Below, in pieces: positions 62,201-64,000 of a stretch of DNA of 64,000 nucleotides. Within the stretch, counting starts at the first letter, position 1. Every line of letters begins with the position of its first letter. The notes under the pieces were generated by a model that saw only the letters and a list, made by a program, of their open reading frames with translations, was not told the DNA's origin and did not search any database. A program made the translations under genes and the position numbers. The DNA comes from Actinoplanes sandaracinus (GTDB taxonomy: Bacteria; Actinomycetota; Actinomycetes; Mycobacteriales; Micromonosporaceae), in NCBI RefSeq assembly GCF_030009775.1, contig NZ_JASCTH010000026.1, positions 19,299-83,298 of the forward strand, read 5' to 3'.

Positions 62201-62505
62201 CGGTGCCACGGGAGTGGAGCCGCGACACCCCGTGCCACCACCGCCGCGCCGAGCGGGGTGGCAGCCGGATCGCCGGCGAGAAAAGCGTGCCCGGCCTCGG
62301 CCAGGTCGTCCGGCGTCCGGTGGTGGTCCAGCACGCTGCGCACATCTTCGGAGAAGTCGCTCAGCAACACCTCGGCGGCCTCGACGTCGGCCTTTCGGGT
62401 CGGTGGAGGGACCGCCCCGCCACGGCGCCGCGGCAGGACGAACCGTTTCCACGCGGACGGCACGACGAACGTCTCCACCGGGTCCACGCTGCGCACATCG
62501 GCCAC
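59206..62505 (-). CDS. DUF4132-family protein, first gene of the five-gene operon
   Basis: 1099 residues from GTG 62505, chosen because GGGGAG lies 7 bases upstream; the frame is open to 62787 but that part is Arg/Ser-rich and lacks a ribosome site. The N-terminal two thirds are alpha-helical, HEAT-like (inference). The last third is DUF4132: LPKPGAQDDPV, RFAALKKDVR, a LERAM element, LAAHPLLRHLVRRLVWVRFD, EIFADYEILQPFPQLGRGV and LERRGWRRGAPQDG. It is a clear paralogue of the solitary gene at 24760-27171. It corresponds to E. coli YehI (from memory). No signal peptide; cytoplasmic. Starts an operon in which every junction is a 4-bp overlap. Confidence 0.83.
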   Translation of the reverse strand: MADVRSVDPVETFVVPSAWKRFVLPRRRGGAVPPPTRKADVEAAEVLLSDFSEDVRSVLDHHRTPDDLAEAGHAFLAGDPAATPLGAAVVARGVAAPLPWHRRDELAAFADHWRSRHGLPFAAAATAELAALYFGSSPVGAAITRAVPDGDAGGLIAGTAIRMAYHLRRAIVATSAGEYAEVVAALGAVRGPSLVQRAVASVMAPDEAVWADEICAALLAMGGREFLKGLLLTVAGEPFASRLAEQIEPWAALCENERVYTFAATLGPAAAPALTRWLDAPTADAKGRKRLLSLLSAIGGDEAFTALLERIDHQDVPPALADAAGRAPARALRLLAEAPAAERLLRDHLVNHRAVAAEVRPLLAGPAADRFDAAHAVLAEADSGLAAPGDLPPIPVSPPWLAPVARKPLVVTGLSSADEVRVEWAPGERETWGDGSWAARHGGTRDWAPIVQNLGTHASTGWDEKEFFLSGPDELTLPRVAAWRPSDTWDIGDWGQELLARYGTEAVAPLTDAARRAPVAAAPLLAPVVSPAVAMLMAGWHARSRSVRPTATAWFARHTAFAARALIPAGVGRAGQSRSDAEAALRVLPRDVVLAAAAEFGAPAVAAVEEVLAVDPLTILPRTMPTLPDWANPAVLPPVRLTGGRGALPVEAVRHLLTMLAVSRADGVYPGLTTAAAECEAGDLAEFAWALFGRWREAGHPAKQGWAFGALGVFGDDETVRRLAPVIRAWPGEGGHARAVAGLDVLAAIGTDVALMYLNGIAQKVKFRGLKDRAVDKIAELAAELGLTSDELADRLVPDLGLDAAGSMVLDYGRRTFTVGFDEQLKPFVADGSGKRLKALPKPGAQDDPVLAPESYARFAALKKDVRAIAADQVRRLERAMVDQRRWTGAAFGQFLAAHPLLRHLVRRLVWVRFDDAGRPAGGLRLAEDHSLAGVTDDTVTLGDTEQVGIAHPLHLGGDLAAWGEIFADYEILQPFPQLGRGVEPLTPARAAAFVGRTAPSTTLLGLERRGWRRGAPQDGGVQGWFERDVPGGLHLVLALDPGIAVGAVDVLGDQTVEALWVAPSTEHHWFRKDQADRVDELDPITAAETLRELTEVLP

Positions 62506-62546
62506 CGGCCCACTCCCCAGGCACTCGCTCCACCAGAACGCGCTGA

Positions 62547-62552
62547 ACCTTA
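62547..62552 (-). promoter_or_regulatory. Possible -10 element of the five-gene operon
   Basis: Minus-strand TAAGGT 41 bases before GTG 62505. Unlike the leaderless genes, this one would give a short leader with a Shine-Dalgarno site. No good -35 is visible. Confidence 0.35.
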
Positions 62553-62727
62553 GCGATCCCCACCGACAAAATTCCGGCTGTGCCGGGCCCGGCACAGCGG
62601 GGATCGATCGAGACCGTTTCGCGGTCCACGACGGGCCGGAGTGGAGGGAATCGGCACGGCGACGTGAACCGCGACACGGCGAAGACTGACCCGCCCGCAG
62701 ACTGGCGCCCCGCACTTGTCGTCTGCC

Positions 62728-62733
62728 TATAGT
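62728..62733 (+). promoter_or_regulatory. -10 element of a leaderless promoter (AlpA-like gene)
   Basis: TATAGT with a 7-base spacer to ATG 62741. It is the best -10 match in the window. Confidence 0.6.
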
Positions 62734-62740
62734 CGTATGC

Positions 62741-62962
62741 ATGGCATCATCGACGCTTCGCCTGTTGGGCGCACACGAGATCCGCACCCAGATCGGCGAG
62801 ATCAGCCGGCAACGGGTCTACCAGCTGGCCCGGCGGCCGGATTTCCCGAGGCCGGTCGCCGAGCTGGCCCAGGGCAAGGTCTGGCTCGCCGAGGAGGTGG
62901 AGGCCTGGCTCGAGGCCCGGCGCATCAGGCTCGACACCCCACGGCATCCGGGTGAGCCGTGA
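62741..62962 (+). CDS. Small AlpA-like helix-turn-helix DNA-binding protein
   Basis: 73 residues, consisting almost wholly of a MerR/AlpA-type DNA-binding domain: LLGAHEIRTQIGEISRQRVYQLARRPDFPRPVAELAQGKVWLAEEVEAWLEAR. Such proteins act as small activators or excisionase-like factors. It is divergent from the five-gene operon (236 bases apart) and could regulate it, but proximity is the only evidence. ATG 62741 is fixed by a TATAGT hexamer 7 bases upstream; another ATG four bases earlier is out of frame. Confidence 0.78.
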   Translation: MASSTLRLLGAHEIRTQIGEISRQRVYQLARRPDFPRPVAELAQGKVWLAEEVEAWLEARRIRLDTPRHPGEP

Positions 62963-63183
62963 AGCCGCCCGGCGAACGGGGTTGCGTCGGCTCCGCGATC
63001 GTGAAACCCTCGCCGGGTGCCCGCGCCAGACGTGCGGGCCCCCACCTTTCGAAAGAAGTGAAGCCTGTGATCGCCGCCCGGCCCTACGGCCGCCGCTGAG
63101 CGTTCCCGCCCCGCGGCGGCCCTGCGACAGCTCGTGTTCACGTCCGCAGGTGTTCTTCACTCTCTCGAAAAGGCTTCTCCACC

Positions 63184-63936
63184 ATGGATCTGCGCATTCA
63201 GCGCTCCGTCGTGTCCAACCTCCGAAACCGGCCGAAGGCTCTGGAGATCGGCCCGTTCGTGGCCGGCCTCGACCCCGACACCGACAGCCCGTTCATCAAC
63301 TACGCCTCCCCCATTCCCGGCGCGCCGATCACCGCGGCCGACGTCGACGCCTTGGTCGACGCCTTCATCGGGGCCGGCCGCAAACCCCGCCTGGAGTACG
63401 TCACCAGTTGCGTGCCCGAGCTGGAAGACCTTCTGCTCGCGGCCGGTTTCACCATCGAGGCCCGGCACCAGTACCTGATCTGCACGCCGCAGACGGTGGC
63501 CGCTCAGCCCGTACCGGAAGGGTTGATCCTGGTGGAGCCCACCACGGACCCGGACCGCGCCGCCCTGACCGCCGCGGCGAACGAGGCCTTCGGCGAGGCG
63601 CCGGAGGCGTCCGAGGCCGACATCGCCCGGGTCCGCCGGAATCAGGAGCGGGGTGGCGTGGTTCTGGCCGCTTTCACTCCCACCGGGGAGTGCGCCGGCG
63701 CCGGTCAGGCGATGCCACCGAGCGATCGGCTGAGTGAGGTCGGCGGCATCGGGGTCCGCCCGCCGTTCCGCCGCCGCGGCCTGGCAGCGGCGATCACCGC
63801 GGGGGTCACCCAGGGGATCTTCGACCTCGGCGTGGAGTTCGCCTGGCTGGAAGCCAGCGGGGACGACTCCTGGCGGGTCTACGAACGGGTCGGCTACGTG
63901 CCGGCCGGCCACCGCCTCTACATCTCGAAGGGCTGA
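63184..63936 (+). CDS. GNAT-family N-acetyltransferase
   Basis: 250 residues. The C-terminal acetyltransferase domain has the acetyl-CoA loop VGGIGVRPPFRRRGLAAAITAGV and the terminal ASGDDSWRVYERVGYVPAGHRLYISKG. The N-terminal half (LRIQRSVVSNLRNRPKALEIGPFVAG, LEYVTSCVPELEDLLLAAGFTIEAR) is a second, degenerate GNAT-like half as in two-domain acetyltransferases. Substrate unknown. Only a weak AAAAGG precedes ATG. The 220-base gap upstream shows no gene and no clear terminator. Confidence 0.8.
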   Translation: MDLRIQRSVVSNLRNRPKALEIGPFVAGLDPDTDSPFINYASPIPGAPITAADVDALVDAFIGAGRKPRLEYVTSCVPELEDLLLAAGFTIEARHQYLICTPQTVAAQPVPEGLILVEPTTDPDRAALTAAANEAFGEAPEASEADIARVRRNQERGGVVLAAFTPTGECAGAGQAMPPSDRLSEVGGIGVRPPFRRRGLAAAITAGVTQGIFDLGVEFAWLEASGDDSWRVYERVGYVPAGHRLYISKG

Positions 63937-64000
63937 CCCCACCGTTCGCGGCCGGGCCCAGGGGCGGCCGCGTACCGGGGCCCCGCCAGGCCCGGCGGGA

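Overview
The window is very GC-rich and densely coded, with many GTG and TTG starts and long meaningless open frames opposite real genes. The gene content is that of a filamentous actinobacterium: ergothioneine genes, an argCJBDFR-G-H set, a Streptomyces-like maltose/pullulanase locus, a HelR-type RNA polymerase helicase and GGDEF-EAL proteins. A Micromonosporaceae member such as Actinoplanes is my best guess. No tRNA, rRNA, CRISPR array, insertion sequence or prophage was seen.

Layout. 1-8.3 kb: 3' part of a HelD/HelR helicase (runs off the left edge), a small secreted ricin-type lectin, a membrane protein, a PLP decarboxylase, an unknown protein, an orphan FtsX-ectodomain protein, and nnrD with an overlapping histidine phosphatase. 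8.4-13.3 kb: two tandem membrane GGDEF-EAL proteins. 13.4-24.4 kb: a DinB protein, then a maltodextrin locus made of a secreted bimodular amylopullulanase, a divergent LacI-type regulator, and the malE-malF-malG transporter transcribed toward it. 24.8-27.2 kb: a solitary DUF4132 protein. 27.2-38.0 kb: arginine biosynthesis, with argH plus divergent dapE, then argC-J-B-D-F-R-unknown-argG, almost all translationally coupled by 4-bp overlaps. 38.0-41.5 kb: about 3.5 kb almost without credible genes, built from several unrelated minisatellites (periods 15, 20, 21, 27, 9 and 29 bp) around one small hypothetical gene. 41.5-45.8 kb: egtA-B-C-D for ergothioneine, without egtE. 46-51.5 kb: a GH3 glucosidase, a HxlR regulator divergent from a methyltransferase, a GNAT protein divergent from a DUF218 membrane protein. 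51.9-62.5 kb: a five-gene, fully overlapping operon DUF4132 - MoxR-type AAA ATPase - DUF5682 - VWA - SWIM zinc finger. 62.7-63.9 kb: a small AlpA-like DNA-binding protein and a GNAT acetyltransferase.

The most interesting region is the five-gene operon. Its gene set matches the uncharacterised E. coli yehI/yehL/yehM/yehP/yehQ set as I remember it. It combines a MoxR-type ATPase, a VWA (MIDAS) partner, a zinc-binding SWIM protein, a very large DUF4132 protein and a DUF5682 protein that may be an enzyme. A second DUF4132 gene lies 35 kb away with its own promoter. The biochemical role is unknown.

Two window-wide patterns stand out. First, at least ten genes have a TANNNT hexamer ending exactly 6 or 7 bases before the start codon and no Shine-Dalgarno sequence. 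That is the signature of leaderless transcription, and it fixes several start sites. Second, tandem repeats are unusually common, both between genes and as in-frame Ala/Pro/Ser-rich linkers inside proteins.
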